Shown here one piece after another: positions 55,703 through 64,000 of a DNA stretch of 64,000 bases; within the stretch, counting starts at the first letter, position 1, and each line of letters begins with the position of its first letter. Both the position numbers and the translations under genes were made by a program. Under the pieces are notes generated by a model. That model was not told the DNA's origin, did not search any database, and was given only the letters and a program-made list of their open reading frames with translations. The DNA comes from Dyadobacter frigoris (lineage in GTDB: Bacteria; Bacteroidota; Bacteroidia; Cytophagales; Spirosomataceae). Location: assembly GCF_005280585.1 (NCBI RefSeq), contig NZ_SZVO01000024.1, positions 26,898 through 90,897 on the forward strand, in the 5' to 3' direction.

Positions 55703-56518
55703 ATGCATACTGAAAAAGTAGTTATTCTGACCGGAGCGGCGGGAGGCATTGGAAGCGCCACAGCCAATAAATTCGCTGAGGAAGGATATAAAGTTGTGCT
55801 TTGTGATATTGATAAAACCGGTTTATACGCTTTGTCAGAATCTCTGGATCAAAAATACGGAACGGAATGTCTGCTGTTGCCCGGCGATCTTTCAGATGCT
55901 GTTTATCTGGAAAGTATAGCAGGAAAAACAGTAGAAAAATGGGGTAGGATAGATGTTTTGGTCAATAATGCTGCCTGGCGGACAATTGAAAGTTTACGGA
56001 CAATACAAATACATAATTGGGAAAAGACGCTGAAAATTTGCCTGACCGCTCCTGCTTTTCTGACCAAATGGGTTACCTCGTTGATGGAGCACAAGCAAAT
56101 CGGAGGTGTCATTATTAACGTCACAAGTATGATGTCCGAACGTCCATCGGGAACTAGTCCGGCTTATGTTGCTGCCAAAGGAGCACTGGAAAGTCTGATC
56201 CGGGAATCGGCGGTAACCTATGGGCGAAGTGGGATCCGCGTTGTGGGCGTGGCGCCGGGTTTTATAGAAACTGAACTTAGCAATGATTATACCAGTCCGG
56301 ATGGACAGAATATCAGTGACCGCATTATTCAGGAAATTACAGATTACACTCCTCTCGGAAGAGGAGGGAAATCCAGTGAAGTGGCAGAAGCTATTTTTTG
56401 GTTAAGCTCAGATTCAGCCTCCTACATTACCGGTACAACGGTATTGGTCGATGGTGGTTTCAAGCCGAATTTCAGTAAATATTCTATTAAAAAACAACAG
56501 TTCCCTGACGAATTTTGA
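55703..56518 (+). CDS. SDR-family oxidoreductase
   Basis: Short-chain dehydrogenase of 271 residues. Cofactor loop TGAAGGIGSATANKFAEEG at the N terminus, a D-I-D acidic end to the second strand suggesting NAD(H), NNAAWRTIESL, catalytic Ser in VTSMMSERPSG, Tyr-x3-Lys in AYVAAKGALESL, and the terminal YITGTTVLVDGGF. It oxidises or reduces a sugar-like alcohol in the cytosol. The gene is 59 bases after the sialidase-like gene, and its stop overlaps the next start by 4 bases. Confidence 0.92.
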   Translation: MHTEKVVILTGAAGGIGSATANKFAEEGYKVVLCDIDKTGLYALSESLDQKYGTECLLLPGDLSDAVYLESIAGKTVEKWGRIDVLVNNAAWRTIESLRTIQIHNWEKTLKICLTAPAFLTKWVTSLMEHKQIGGVIINVTSMMSERPSGTSPAYVAAKGALESLIRESAVTYGRSGIRVVGVAPGFIETELSNDYTSPDGQNISDRIIQEITDYTPLGRGGKSSEVAEAIFWLSSDSASYITGTTVLVDGGFKPNFSKYSIKKQQFPDEF

Positions 56519-57594
56519 AAACAATCTGGAAATACGAATCTTTTTTACCGGATGTATCTGAGCAGTATCGCCTGTCATTGGGAGAAGGCCAGACCCCGCT
56601 GGTGAAATCAGGATTTATCGGTAAAGCCTTGGGTTTGAATAATTTGTATTTCAAACTGGAAAGCCTGAATCCTACCGGTTCTTACAAAGACCGGTTTGCA
56701 GCCGTATTGGTCAGTCAAATGAGAGCGGCCGGACAAAAGGTCTGCATAGCTACGTCGAGCGGAAATACCGGAGCAGCTTTGTCTGCCTACTGTGCCGCTG
56801 CGGGTATTACGTGCATGCTGGTGGTGGTCGATGGCGCTCCTGAATCAAAAGTGAAGCAAATGCAACTCTATGGCGCGCAGATTTTGATGGTAAAGGATTT
56901 TGGGAAAAATGCTGAAATAACCAGCAGGGTCTTTGATGATCTTGAAAAAATATGTTCTTCCAGGCAATTGCCGCTGCCGATCAGCGCATATCGCTACTGT
57001 TCATCTGCGATGCAGGGCGTGGAGACGATCGTTTATGAAATACTTGAGATGCTTCCTGACGGAGTCGATCAGCTTTTTGTTCCGGCGGGTGGCGGCGGTC
57101 TTACTTTGGCAATGACAAAAGCTGTTCTTTCTTCGTCATCCGGCATTAAAGTCAACTGTGTACAACCCGAAGGAAATGATACCATTGCCTCTGCATTAAG
57201 AAACGGGAAAATTCATGCAGCAGCTGTAAGTGCTTCTATTACAGTAGTAAGTGGCTTGCAGGTGGCAAGTGTAATTGATGGAGATCAGGTCATTGAAAAT
57301 TGCCGGAAGCTGGGTGGAAATGGTTATGTAGTCAATGATGCCGATGTTTTTAAGTGGGAGAAAATGCTGGCCCGGAAAGAAGGCATTTTCTGTGAGCCGG
57401 CAGGAGCAGTGGCATTAGCCGGATTGGAAGAAGCCATTGCAAGAAAAGAAATTGGAAAAGATGAAACGGTGGTTTGTCTGGTCACCGGGAGCGGTTTCAA
57501 AGATATGATGTCTGTGGACAGGCATTTCGATTTACCGGAGGTTGAGACTTTAAACCGACAGGACTGTATTTCGACCCTCGAACAATACCTGTAA
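56515..57594 (+). CDS. Threonine-synthase-like PLP enzyme
   Basis: PLP-dependent fold-type II enzyme of 359 residues. PLP lysine in NPTGSYKDRFAAVLVSQM, a TSSGNTGAALSAYCAAAG phosphate-type loop, and VPAGGGGLTLAMTKA as the cofactor phosphate loop; a GSGFKDM segment sits near the end. It is annotated thrC-like by similarity, but it sits in a catabolic operon next to RidA, so it may instead be a lyase or dehydratase working on a hydroxy-amino acid or its phosphate. It starts with TTG at 56515, overlapping the SDR stop (TTGA). Confidence 0.85.
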   Translation: MKTIWKYESFLPDVSEQYRLSLGEGQTPLVKSGFIGKALGLNNLYFKLESLNPTGSYKDRFAAVLVSQMRAAGQKVCIATSSGNTGAALSAYCAAAGITCMLVVVDGAPESKVKQMQLYGAQILMVKDFGKNAEITSRVFDDLEKICSSRQLPLPISAYRYCSSAMQGVETIVYEILEMLPDGVDQLFVPAGGGGLTLAMTKAVLSSSSGIKVNCVQPEGNDTIASALRNGKIHAAAVSASITVVSGLQVASVIDGDQVIENCRKLGGNGYVVNDADVFKWEKMLARKEGIFCEPAGAVALAGLEEAIARKEIGKDETVVCLVTGSGFKDMMSVDRHFDLPEVETLNRQDCISTLEQYL

Positions 57595-57655
57595 AATTCT
57601 TGCGTGAAGAGGTGGTATTTGCTCTAAAACAAAATTTAAAGGATGAAATTTTACT

Positions 57656-58906
57656 ATGAATGAAATGGCAGGTGAAATGAATCCGAAATCAAATATTTAT
57701 CCCTGGATCATTGTGGCGCTGCTTTGTGTGGTAGGTTGTCTTAATTACCTGGACCGGACAATGATCACCACCATGCGGGGATCTATTTTGCAATCCATAC
57801 CGATGACCGACGCGCAGTTTGGTTTGCTAACTTCATTGTTTCTCTGGGTTTATGGCTTACTAAGTCCGTTGGCAGGTTTTCTTGCTGACCGCTTCAATCG
57901 CAGCCGGGTTATTATCGGCAGTTTATTTGTATGGTCCATTGTTACCTGGTTTACTGCCCATGCCACCACATTTGAAGAATTATTATGGACGCGTGCGCTG
58001 ATGGGGATCAGTGAAGCATGTTATATACCCGCAGCCCTTGCATTGATCACCGATTATCACCGCGGAAGTACCCGTTCACTGGCTACCGGTATCCACATGG
58101 GCGGAATTATGATCGGACAAAGTTTGGGATTTATCGGAGGCTGGCTGGCGGAAGATCGTACCTGGAATTTTGCTTTTAATATATTTGGCGGGATCGGAAT
58201 GGTTTATTCTTTGGTTCTTCTTTTTACCCTTCGTGACAAAAAAGAGGGTGTTCAGGAAAAAATTGTATTAACAAATCTGCCGGTTATCAGTTTCAAAAAT
58301 GCCATTAAAGATCTGTTTAAAAACCGATCTTATCTTTTGGCCATGGGTTTTTGGGGTTTGGGCGGCATGGTAAGCTGGATGGTCGTGGGCTGGCTTCCAA
58401 CCTATTATAAAGAGCATTTTAATCTTTCCCAAACGATGTCTGGTATGTATGCGACGGGTTATTTTCATACTGCATCTTTACTTGGCGTTTTAACAGGAGG
58501 ATATCTTGCCGACCGGTGGAGCCGTAGTTTTCCAAGAGGCCGCATTATGGTTCCGGTCATCGGCCTTGTTGTAGCTGCTCCAGGAATTTTTATTGCAAGC
58601 AGCACCACAATTTTAGCCGTTGCAGTGGTGTGTTTTATGATCTATGCGTTTACACGTACATTTCTGGATGCCAATATGATGCCTATTCTTTGTATGATCG
58701 TAGATCCAAGATACAGGGCTACCGGTTATGGTGTGCTGAATATGATCTCCTGTATTATCGGAGGGTTGGGATTATATGCCGCAGGTGCATTGAGAGATGC
58801 GGAAATAAACCTTGAAAGAATGTTTCAGGTAGCAGCAGTCACTTTACTGGTATGTGCCGGGCTGTTATATTTTGTCAGGCCCGGTAAGGAGAATGAAAGT
58901 ATTTAG
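57656..58906 (+). CDS. MFS transporter (ACS/sugar-acid type)
   Basis: Inner-membrane carrier of 416 residues with 12 predicted spans. It is of the anion:cation symporter kind that imports sugar acids such as galactonate or glucarate. TM1 carries CVVGCLNYLDRTMITTMRGS, with N-Y-x-D-R as in this family, and the loop after TM2 has LLSPLAGFLADRFNRSRVII. TM4 begins TRALMGISEACYIPAALALI. It is the only importer in the operon and should take up the substrate produced by the secreted enzymes. A 61-base gap precedes it. Confidence 0.88.
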   Translation: MNEMAGEMNPKSNIYPWIIVALLCVVGCLNYLDRTMITTMRGSILQSIPMTDAQFGLLTSLFLWVYGLLSPLAGFLADRFNRSRVIIGSLFVWSIVTWFTAHATTFEELLWTRALMGISEACYIPAALALITDYHRGSTRSLATGIHMGGIMIGQSLGFIGGWLAEDRTWNFAFNIFGGIGMVYSLVLLFTLRDKKEGVQEKIVLTNLPVISFKNAIKDLFKNRSYLLAMGFWGLGGMVSWMVVGWLPTYYKEHFNLSQTMSGMYATGYFHTASLLGVLTGGYLADRWSRSFPRGRIMVPVIGLVVAAPGIFIASSTTILAVAVVCFMIYAFTRTFLDANMMPILCMIVDPRYRATGYGVLNMISCIIGGLGLYAAGALRDAEINLERMFQVAAVTLLVCAGLLYFVRPGKENESI

Positions 58907-58946
58907 TCTATAAAAACATATAAACCATATTGTTACTTTTTGAAAA

Positions 58947-59591
58947 ATGGATTTAGAAAAATTAAAAGACCAGCTTTATGTTGCCGTTTTGTCGGATGTA
59001 CTGGATAAGCTTGGTTATACCAGGCAGGCTACAAGAATTACTTTTTTTTCCTACACCGGTATTTCGAAGATGATAGGGCGATGTAAAACTACACTTTGGG
59101 CCGATATGTATGATGTGGATCCAAATCCTTATGAACTTGAACTTCAGGCGGTGGATTCCTGTCAGCCGGGCGACATTCTTATTGCCGCGGCGGGAGGTTC
59201 GACCCGTTCCGGAATATGGGGCGAACTGCTTTCCACAGCTGCGGGTAACAGAGGTTGTGCCGGTGTGATCGTGCATGGCGGTGTGCGGGACATCGACAAA
59301 ATGAGGGAGATGAAATTTCCTGTTTTCGCCATTTCAAAAAATCCTTATGATAGTCAGAACAGGCAACGTGTTGTGGACATGGATATTACCGTGGAAATAG
59401 ACGGAGTAAAGTTCCGGCCGGGCGACATTGTAATGGCTGATGAAGACGGGATTGTGGTAATTCCCAAAGAAGTGGAGGCAGAAGTTATCCAGGCTGCTTT
59501 GCAAAAAATAAATGCTGAAAACATCACACGCGATGCTATTAAAAATGGAATGAAAGCAGTGGAAGCATATCAAAAATACGGCGTATTATGA
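58947..59591 (+). CDS. RraA-family protein (HMG/CHA aldolase-like)
   Basis: The 214-residue protein has the RraA fold: SDVLDKLGYTRQATRI at the start, the GGSTRSGIWGELLSTAAGNR segment and the GVIVHGGVRDIDKMREMKFP motif with the Arg-Asp pair that binds metal and pyruvate in 4-hydroxy-4-methyl-2-oxoglutarate aldolase; then ADEDGIVVIPKE. In catabolic operons RraA-like proteins usually act as oxo-acid aldolases or decarboxylases rather than RNase E inhibitors. The stop overlaps the next start by 4 bases. Confidence 0.9.
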   Translation: MDLEKLKDQLYVAVLSDVLDKLGYTRQATRITFFSYTGISKMIGRCKTTLWADMYDVDPNPYELELQAVDSCQPGDILIAAAGGSTRSGIWGELLSTAAGNRGCAGVIVHGGVRDIDKMREMKFPVFAISKNPYDSQNRQRVVDMDITVEIDGVKFRPGDIVMADEDGIVVIPKEVEAEVIQAALQKINAENITRDAIKNGMKAVEAYQKYGVL

Positions 59592-59971
59592 GTAAGAAAA
59601 TTGTAGTTACCGGCGAAAATATTCCAAAAAGTTCCCTGCCTTTTTCGCCCGGAATTATTTCCGGAGATTACCTTTTTGTATCCGGACAAGCCTCCGTGGA
59701 TGATCAGGGAAACATTGTTGACGATACTTTTGAAGAAGAATGCAGGCGCTCTTTTAACAATTTGAAAAGGATTGTAGAAGCGGCGGGTGCAAGTCTGGAT
59801 GAGGCTGTGCAGGTGCGGAATTATGTTGGAAAACAAGAATACCTTTCAGAGTTTAATGCCATTTACAGAGAATATTTCAAAGAGCCTTTTCCTGCACGCA
59901 CAACGCTTATTGGCTGCCTGGGAGAACTACTGAAATTTGAGGTGGATGCAGTGATTTATGTAGGAAAGTAA
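59588..59971 (+). CDS. RidA-family enamine/imine deaminase
   Basis: The 127-residue protein is a typical RidA-superfamily trimer subunit: GDYLFVSGQASVDDQGNIVD, EECRRSFNNLKRIVEAAGAS, and the catalytic Arg in PFPARTTL near residue 105. RidA enzymes hydrolyse reactive 2-amino-acrylate-type enamines and imines released by PLP dehydratases. Its presence next to a threonine-synthase-like PLP enzyme and RraA implies that an enamine intermediate arises in this pathway. It overlaps the rraA stop (ATGA). Confidence 0.92.
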   Translation: MSKKIVVTGENIPKSSLPFSPGIISGDYLFVSGQASVDDQGNIVDDTFEEECRRSFNNLKRIVEAAGASLDEAVQVRNYVGKQEYLSEFNAIYREYFKEPFPARTTLIGCLGELLKFEVDAVIYVGK

Positions 59972-60001
59972 GATCAGGTTTTCATATTTAAAGTTAATGA
60001 T

Positions 60002-61483
60002 ATGGCAATCAATCCAGTGCCCAAAAAGCGTATTGCACTTCTTGGTATTTACCATGAAACCAACACTTTTATTGAAACACCAACAACTTTGGATGATTTC
60101 AAAAATGGGTATTGGCTGGCTGGTAATGCTATACGAACGGAATATGAAGGAGCTAACCATGAAATAAGTGGTGTTATTGATCTCATTGACAGTAGCATTG
60201 ATATGGAACTGGTTCCGGTTTTGTATGTCTCGGCAACTCCCGGAGGACTGATAGAAAAGGAAACTTACGAGTATATCGTAAACCAAATGATGCTGGCACT
60301 TGACGCGGTGCTTCCTGTCGACGGCTGTATTGTAGTGCCCCACGGAGCCGGCGTTGCAGAATCTTATGCTGATATGGATGGGCATTGGCTTGCATTATTA
60401 AGAAATAAATTAGGGATGGAAATTCCTGTTACCGGTACATTGGATCCGCACGCTAATGTGAGTCATGTTATGGTTGCTGCTACGGATGCGCTGGTGGCTT
60501 ATAGTACCAATCCGCACGTTGATCAGTATGAAACGGGGCGGCGGGCAGCAACCATTATGGCAGAAATGTTAAGAGGGAATATATCTCCGGTGCAGCAATT
60601 GATACAGCTTCCGCTGGCGATCAGCATTGAGCAGCAATATACTTCTCACGAACCATGTAAAAGTTTATATGCTTATGCACAGAATTTTCAGTATCAATAT
60701 AAACTGCTTTCAATAAGCGTGCTGCTGGGATTTCCGTATGCCGATGTAGCCGAAATGGGCTCAGGCTTTATCATCATAGGTGATAAAAATACTTTGGCAA
60801 GGAAAGTAGGGTTTCTGGCTGATAAGGGAGGTGAGCTTCATGCATATATGCTTGCGCGGAAGAAAGATTTTAACGGTAGCAAAAATGATATAGAAACACT
60901 TCTTACTTCACTTTTAACTATTCCCAGGCCTGTATTAATGCTCGACATGGGAGACAATGTGGGCGCGGGATCGGCCGGGAACAGTACTTTTCTTCTTGAA
61001 TATCTGGAAGGCCAGAACATCAGCAAACTATTTATTTGTATTCATGATTCATTGGCTGTTCAGGAAGCGTGCAAACATCAGCCGGGAGATTCTTTTGAAT
61101 TAATAATAGGTGAAAAAGGATACAAATCTATGGTTTTGCTCAAACAGATTTCTGACGGAATTTTTACCGAAGATACGCCCAAACACGGCGGCTTTGTAAA
61201 TTATGATATGGGTATTACCGCCATTGTAGAAACAGCGAAAGGGAATACAATGATGCTGACAACAAAACGAACTCCTCCATATAGTCTGCGGCAAATGACA
61301 GCTTTTGGAATTGAACCCGGATCTTTTGATATCATTATAGCCAAAGGAGTAAACGCTCCAATTGCTGCTTATGAGCAGGTTTGCCCAACCATTATGCAGG
61401 TAAATACGCCTGGTGTTACGCAGGCCGACATGACTTTATTTAAATATAAAAACAGACGAAAACCGATGTTTCCATTTGAATAG
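60002..61483 (+). CDS. M81-family metallopeptidase (MlrC-like amidohydrolase)
   Basis: The 493-residue protein has the M81/MlrC core: IALLGIYHETNTFIETPTTL near the start, VPHGAGVAESYADMDGHWL, the zinc-type TLDPHANVSH and NPHVDQYETGRRA around 145-175, and MLDMGDNVGAGSAGNSTFLL in the second domain. The family includes microcystinase and small-molecule amidohydrolases, so a C-N bond in the substrate or an intermediate is expected. Cytosolic, no signal peptide. It follows RidA by 30 bases. Confidence 0.88.
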   Translation: MAINPVPKKRIALLGIYHETNTFIETPTTLDDFKNGYWLAGNAIRTEYEGANHEISGVIDLIDSSIDMELVPVLYVSATPGGLIEKETYEYIVNQMMLALDAVLPVDGCIVVPHGAGVAESYADMDGHWLALLRNKLGMEIPVTGTLDPHANVSHVMVAATDALVAYSTNPHVDQYETGRRAATIMAEMLRGNISPVQQLIQLPLAISIEQQYTSHEPCKSLYAYAQNFQYQYKLLSISVLLGFPYADVAEMGSGFIIIGDKNTLARKVGFLADKGGELHAYMLARKKDFNGSKNDIETLLTSLLTIPRPVLMLDMGDNVGAGSAGNSTFLLEYLEGQNISKLFICIHDSLAVQEACKHQPGDSFELIIGEKGYKSMVLLKQISDGIFTEDTPKHGGFVNYDMGITAIVETAKGNTMMLTTKRTPPYSLRQMTAFGIEPGSFDIIIAKGVNAPIAAYEQVCPTIMQVNTPGVTQADMTLFKYKNRRKPMFPFE

Positions 61484-61550
61484 CAGAAAAATTTTTATCA
61501 ATTATATTGTTGATTTAGAGGACTTTAATTCTCATTGTATATTCTTAATT

Positions 61551-62384
61551 ATGAAAAATTACGCCGTTAAGAAACTCATCGATTTGCCGTTTTATACAGA
61601 AGGGCCGTCGGTGGATCAGGACGGCAACTTTTTCTTTTCAGCTTTAACAGCGGGTTTTGCAGGGAAAATTGATAAAGAGGGAAAGTATACAAAATGGGCA
61701 ACAGGAAGCTGTCCGAATGGTCAGGTAATTTTGCCTGATCATGCGCATTGGTTCTGCGATAGCCAGCAGGCTGGTATCAGTCGTTATGATGCTTTGGGAA
61801 ATTTTATGGGTTATGTTATTCAGTACCAATGTGCAGGTTTTGCGGTGAGTTCGCCCAATGATTTAATACTTGACAAACATCAGAATTTATACTTTACGGA
61901 TTCTGTAAGACACGAAGGGAAAGTGTTTTTCAAAGGACATGATGGAAAAGAATTTTTAGTAGCTGGTAACATCGATTATGCCAATGGGCTGGCACTTTCA
62001 CCGGATGAAAATTATTTATATGTGGCGGAAAGCTATCAAAACAGGATCCTTGTTATTGAACTCAGCGAACCGGGTATTGCTAAAAACAAACCCGGAGTTT
62101 TTGCCCGGTTGCCATCTCATTTACCAGGAAAAAAAACGGACAATCTTCCCGACGGGTTGGCGGTGGATGCTGACGGGAAATTGTGGGTCGCCCATTATGG
62201 AATGGGAGCTATACAGATTTTGAGTTCTGGCGGTGATCTGCTTTTTACAATTGATACCGGCCTTCCGCTAACCAGTAATCTGTGCTTTGTGGAAGAAACC
62301 AGTTCATGCCAGATTTTATTGGTAACGGGAGGATATGACGAGCCGGGGCCGGGAGCCGTTCTTTTGATTACTGTTGATCAATGA
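61551..62384 (+). CDS. SMP-30/gluconolactonase-like hydrolase
   Basis: 277-residue six-bladed propeller of the SMP-30/LRE type, a metal-dependent lactonase. Ligand positions appear as LPFYTEGPSVDQDGN (Glu), VSSPNDLILDKHQNLYFTDS (Asn and Asp) and LPDGLAVDADGKLWVAHYG (Asp). It would open a sugar lactone after oxidation by the SDR enzyme or an extracellular dehydrogenase. ATG at 61551 was taken as start because the 25 codons before it do not resemble the family and would overlap the upstream gene. Confidence 0.85.
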   Translation: MKNYAVKKLIDLPFYTEGPSVDQDGNFFFSALTAGFAGKIDKEGKYTKWATGSCPNGQVILPDHAHWFCDSQQAGISRYDALGNFMGYVIQYQCAGFAVSSPNDLILDKHQNLYFTDSVRHEGKVFFKGHDGKEFLVAGNIDYANGLALSPDENYLYVAESYQNRILVIELSEPGIAKNKPGVFARLPSHLPGKKTDNLPDGLAVDADGKLWVAHYGMGAIQILSSGGDLLFTIDTGLPLTSNLCFVEETSSCQILLVTGGYDEPGPGAVLLITVDQ

Positions 62385-62395
62385 ATATTTCTTAA

Positions 62396-63472
62396 ATGCG
62401 CCCGGAAATGATAAATTATTCTTACAGTTTGTTATTGATTTTTATGATGATAATTTCAGAAACGAAGGCTCAGCAAACAATTCACTGGGCTCAGCTGCCA
62501 CCGCTTCCAACAGAAAAAGGCTGGGCAGGAATGTATGCAGGAGTAAGTCATAATATGCTGATTGTGATGGGAGGAGCCAACTTTCCTGACAAATATCCCT
62601 GGGAAGGCGGCAAAAAAAAATGGTATGATGATATTTATGTCCTTGAAAATGGTAAAAATTGGGTAAAAGCAAATGAAAAACTAACAGAGCCTTCTGGTTA
62701 CGGAGTTACTGTTTCGTATCAGAATAAAATTATTTTAATCGGCGGAAATAATGAAAATGGCCATCTCAGCCAGGTAACTGGTTTTGAATGGGACGGAATG
62801 AAATTGCTGAAATCTGCTTATCCACAGCTGCCTGTTCCGCTGGCCAATATGGCCGGTACCCTTGTTGATGATATCATTGTCATTTTTGGAGGAAGCAGTT
62901 ATTCTTCAGGAAGTGCATTAAAAAAATGTTTTGCGCTTGATTTGAAAGATTTGTCTGCCGGCTGGTTTGAGCTGGAAGCCCGGCCCGGACCAGAACGTCT
63001 GTTTCCGGTTTGTGCTTTTTATCAGGGTCAATGTTATTTGTTCGGCGGGGAAACATCAGCCATTAATTCCAAAGGAATAAAATACAGGTCTATATTATCG
63101 GATAGTTACCGGCTGACTTTGCATAAAAATGGCGGGAACTGGAAAAGCGAATGGCAAAAGCTGGCACCGATGCCCAAAGGAATATCGGCTGCTGGTACTG
63201 TGCTACCGGTACTGAATAATGATCGCTTTCTGTTTTGGGGTGGGATCGATGCAATTACAGCTTTGTACCAAAATCCTGAAACGCACCCTGGTATTACCCA
63301 AAGTATGCTTTACTATTTTCCCGAAACGGATCGCTGGGAATATGCTGGCGAACAAACTGAAATTCTGTCAAAAGTTACATTGCCGGTTGTGTTCTGGAAT
63401 AACCAATGGGTGTACGTCAGCGGTGAAATAAAACCCGGAATACGGACGCCCACAGTGATAGGAGTACAGTAG
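62396..63472 (+). CDS. Kelch-repeat mutarotase (NanM-like, cyclically permuted)
   Basis: The 358-residue secreted protein has a hydrophobic leader ending KAQQ, followed by kelch repeats: QLPPLPTEKGWAGMYAGVSH, MGGANFPDKYPW, SYQNKIILIGGNNENGH and YQGQCYLFGGETSA. The order of blades fits the 'cyclically permuted mutarotase' group, related to E. coli NanM, which interconverts sialic-acid anomers. Its pairing with the sialidase-like gene at the head of the operon suggests that an acidic sugar anomer is the physiological substrate, although it may not be sialic acid itself. An alternative start is the ATG at 62408. Confidence 0.85.
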   Translation: MRPEMINYSYSLLLIFMMIISETKAQQTIHWAQLPPLPTEKGWAGMYAGVSHNMLIVMGGANFPDKYPWEGGKKKWYDDIYVLENGKNWVKANEKLTEPSGYGVTVSYQNKIILIGGNNENGHLSQVTGFEWDGMKLLKSAYPQLPVPLANMAGTLVDDIIVIFGGSSYSSGSALKKCFALDLKDLSAGWFELEARPGPERLFPVCAFYQGQCYLFGGETSAINSKGIKYRSILSDSYRLTLHKNGGNWKSEWQKLAPMPKGISAAGTVLPVLNNDRFLFWGGIDAITALYQNPETHPGITQSMLYYFPETDRWEYAGEQTEILSKVTLPVVFWNNQWVYVSGEIKPGIRTPTVIGVQ

Positions 63473-63626
63473 TTAAATAGCGCAACCGGCTAAAAAACAA
63501 ATTTGCGTATATCTATTAGCGTTGCTAATAAAAAGTCGTAAACATCAGATGTGAATTTTTTATCAAATCGTCATTCCAATGAGATCAAATAAAAGTTATA
63601 AGTTTTTTACTAACGACAGATCAGCT

Positions 63627-64000
63627 ATGATACAAAAAACGGTATTGAGAGTGAGTCTTTTTATAGCCGGTACTTTCTTTATGGGATCCATAGGAAAGGC
63701 GCCGGATGAAGTTTCAGGGCTCAGTGTTCCGGAAGGTTTTACCATTGAAAGTGCGATTGCATCGGATTCAATTTCTTATCCAATGTTTGCCAGCTTCGAC
63801 GGCAAAGGGCGCCTTTTTGTTTTTGAGTCTACTGAACCCAATATCATGGGAACTGTTAAAATGCTTGCGAATCCGTCCTATCACATCCGTCTTTTAGAAG
63901 ACGTGGACGGCGATGGTAAGTTTGAAAAAAATCAGATTTTCGCAAGAAATATCCCTTTCCCGAAGGGCGGAGTCTTCTATCAGGGCAGTTTATATGTTAC
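63627..64000 (+). CDS. PVC-type dehydrogenase-like secreted protein, 3' end beyond window
   Basis: The ATG at 63627 opens a frame that is still open at the window edge (124 codons). The signal peptide is followed by a propeller start resembling that at 48291: VSGLSVPEGFTIESAIASD, MFASFDGKGRLFVFEST, and a DVDGDGKFEKNQIFARNIPF calcium-like loop. It belongs to the same large family of secreted dehydrogenase-like proteins, many of which carry a cytochrome c module further on. Whether it belongs to the operon is unclear; 154 bases separate it from the mutarotase. Confidence 0.75.
   Translation, partial: MIQKTVLRVSLFIAGTFFMGSIGKAPDEVSGLSVPEGFTIESAIASDSISYPMFASFDGKGRLFVFESTEPNIMGTVKMLANPSYHIRLLEDVDGDGKFEKNQIFARNIPFPKGGVFYQGSLYV

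Noticed and set aside
54540..63472. Standard sialic-acid (nan) utilisation operon
   Set aside because: Sialidase-like and NanM-like genes are present, but no N-acetylneuraminate lyase, ManNAc kinase, or NagA/NagB gene lies in the window.
1..64000. CRISPR arrays, tRNA or rRNA genes
   Set aside because: No regularly spaced direct repeats, cloverleaf-like sequences or rRNA segments were noticed on either strand; small RNAs cannot be excluded by eye.

Overview
The window looks like a chromosome segment of an environmental Bacteroidota of the Cytophagales type; Dyadobacter or a close relative is my best guess. Reasons: TonB-linked SusC/SusD pairs controlled by ECF sigma factor and FecR anti-sigma pairs, a type IX secretion sorting domain, a Bacteroidota-type promoter and AT-rich translation starts. 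No tRNA, rRNA or CRISPR array was seen.

Region 1 (1-7.9 kb): end of a zinc alcohol dehydrogenase, a small membrane protein, a triple-BON stress protein, a SHOCT protein and phosphoglucomutase (pgm). Three secreted-protein genes follow (T9SS cargo, tail-collar protein, subtilisin-CUB protease). Beyond them lies a second, 121-bp copy of the pgm 3' end, so this 3.9-kb block is bracketed by two pgm ends.

Region 2 (8-9.5 kb): AT-rich patch with two minus-strand genes carrying HEPN-type Rx4H motifs. One is broken by a single-base frameshift. The surrounding spacer sequences resemble those of mobile small-gene cassettes.

Region 3 (9.7-16.5 kb): Crp/Fnr regulator with an overlapping leader ORF, a stand-alone FNR-like NAD domain, and a complete RND efflux operon (adaptor, pump, TolC).

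Region 4 (16.5-19.3 kb): remnant of a GIY-YIG homing endonuclease truncated by an IS982-family element, itself interrupted by a second IS982-family element with a perfect 6-bp target duplication.

Region 5 (19.7-34.4 kb): sugar-uptake locus A: sigma factor, FecR, SusC, SusD, a multidomain sugar dehydrogenase, Gfo/Idh/MocA oxidoreductase, AGE-type epimerase, sugar MFS permease and ROK regulator. A three-copy inverted-repeat array lies just before susC.

Region 6 (34.4-38.2 kb): decay zone with a Tn3-like transposase fragment, an intact polysaccharide deacetylase, a frameshifted VirJ/AcvB-like gene fused to a VIT/CCC1 transporter tail, and the worn 3' end of a sugar dehydrogenase like the one in locus A.

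Region 7 (38.2-64 kb): locus B: a second copy of the Gfo/Idh/MocA gene, then sigma, FecR, SusC, SusD, two neutral-ceramidase-like proteins, a PVC-type dehydrogenase-like protein, a HiPIP-like Fe-S protein and an enolase-superfamily enzyme. A FadR-type GntR regulator faces a nine-gene catabolic operon: sialidase-like, SDR, threonine-synthase-like, MFS, RraA, RidA, M81/MlrC, SMP-30 and kelch mutarotase. A palindromic candidate GntR site overlaps the predicted -7 element of that operon. The operon is the best candidate here for an undescribed pathway: it couples glycan or glycoconjugate uptake with enamine-forming PLP chemistry. Its substrate cannot be read from the sequence.
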